DNA of 5,381 bases, from the NCBI GenBank assembly GCA_964412845.1, contig CAYPQM010000267.1, positions 1 to 5,381 on the forward strand, in the 5' to 3' direction. The stretch's first letter is position 1. Each line of letters opens with the position of its first letter. A program made the position numbers and the translations under genes. This stretch comes from JAWWPY01 sp964412845. GTDB lineage: Bacteria > Actinomycetota > Actinomycetes > Streptosporangiales > Streptosporangiaceae. Under the pieces are notes generated by a model. The model searched no databases. It was not told the DNA's origin and was given only the letters and a program-made list of their open reading frames with translations. This document shows positions 5,141-5,381 of this stretch, in pieces.

Positions 5141-5147
5141 CGAGTTC

Positions 5148-5381
5148 ATGGCGGGTGCGGGAGGCGCGGGAACAGACGAGCGGGACGCGAACAGGCCGGG
5201 TCCGGCCGAGCCGGGAGCAGGCCGGGCGGGCGCTAAACCTGCTCGCGGCGCGGCGGCGGTCCTGTCCCGGGTGGCGGACCGGGCGGGCGCGGAGTACCGG
5301 CAGGCGGCCGCGCACCCGCCGCCGGGCCCCTTCCGGCCCAGGACCTGGCGGAGCCCGCTGCGCGGCCTGTGGCTGACCTCC
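5148..5381 (+). CDS. 5' part of a gene cut by the window edge; possibly a membrane-anchored molybdopterin oxidoreductase
   Basis: The frame opened by the ATG at 5148 runs 78 codons to the last base without a stop. From about codon 32 onward nearly every codon ends in G or C, a strong coding signal. The first 35 or so residues are a Gly/Ala/Pro-rich disordered leader. Then come a helical stretch (VLSRVADRAGAEYRQAA, 38-54), HPPPGPFRPR and the basic, tryptophan-containing WRSPLRGLWLTS (67-78), which looks like the cytoplasmic edge of a first transmembrane helix. This last segment resembles, from memory, the region just before the membrane helices of actinobacterial molybdopterin-dependent oxidoreductases with an N-terminal membrane domain. 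That assignment is tentative because the diagnostic domains lie outside the window. An in-frame GTG at 5130 is a possible earlier start, but the -10 box favours 5148. It lies 133 nt after the MarR gene, behind the repeat-rich regulatory region, and may be controlled from there. Confidence 0.6.
   Translation, partial: MAGAGGAGTDERDANRPGPAEPGAGRAGAKPARGAAAVLSRVADRAGAEYRQAAAHPPPGPFRPRTWRSPLRGLWLTS

Overview
The window is GC-rich DNA with very high third-position GC in its coding frames. Together with the gene families present (a short Ppx1-type exopolyphosphatase, a double-domain DUF427 protein, an actinobacterial-style MarR regulator) and several apparent leaderless promoters, this points to a high-GC actinobacterium. 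The species cannot be named. A run of exactly ten Ns at 1697-1706 shows that this is a draft, probably scaffolded, assembly.

Layout, left to right. (1) 1-366 (+): an open frame enters from the left edge and ends at TAA. It reads as a Pro/Ala/Gly-rich disordered C-terminal tail, and its stop is overlapped by a GC-rich palindrome that could serve as a bidirectional terminator. (2) 433-1362 (-): Ppx/GppA-type exopolyphosphatase, convergent with the first frame and divergent from the next gene. (3) 1427-2176 (+): a DUF427 protein with two domain copies, interrupted by the N gap. (4) 2184-3101 (+): an arginase-superfamily protein 7 nt behind the DUF427 gene, almost certainly in the same operon, with unusual active-site changes. 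(5) 3111-4295 (-): an M19 (renal/membrane dipeptidase family) metallopeptidase with all expected metal ligands, convergent with the arginase-like gene. (6) 4463-5014 (+): a MarR-family regulator, divergent from the dipeptidase, with a palindromic candidate operator in front of its start. (7) 5148-5381 (+): the first 78 codons of a gene cut by the right edge. It has a disordered N-terminus followed by a basic segment like those that precede a membrane helix, and is possibly a membrane-anchored molybdopterin oxidoreductase.

Regulation is the most interesting aspect. Three starts (ppx, the dipeptidase and the 3' partial gene) lack a Shine-Dalgarno and have a TANNNT -10 box 6-7 nt before the start codon, which fits leaderless transcription. 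An alternative GTG start in the marR-like gene has the same arrangement. The DUF427 gene instead has a clear GGAGG. Between the MarR gene and the last gene lie three alternating copies of CTGTCGTT, which form two overlapping, mutually exclusive hairpins. They are followed by an 11-bp-period direct repeat typical in shape of OmpR/PhoB-family response-regulator sites. I see no RNA gene, CRISPR array, insertion sequence or phage gene. No stretch above 300 bases is without a gene if the left-edge frame is accepted.
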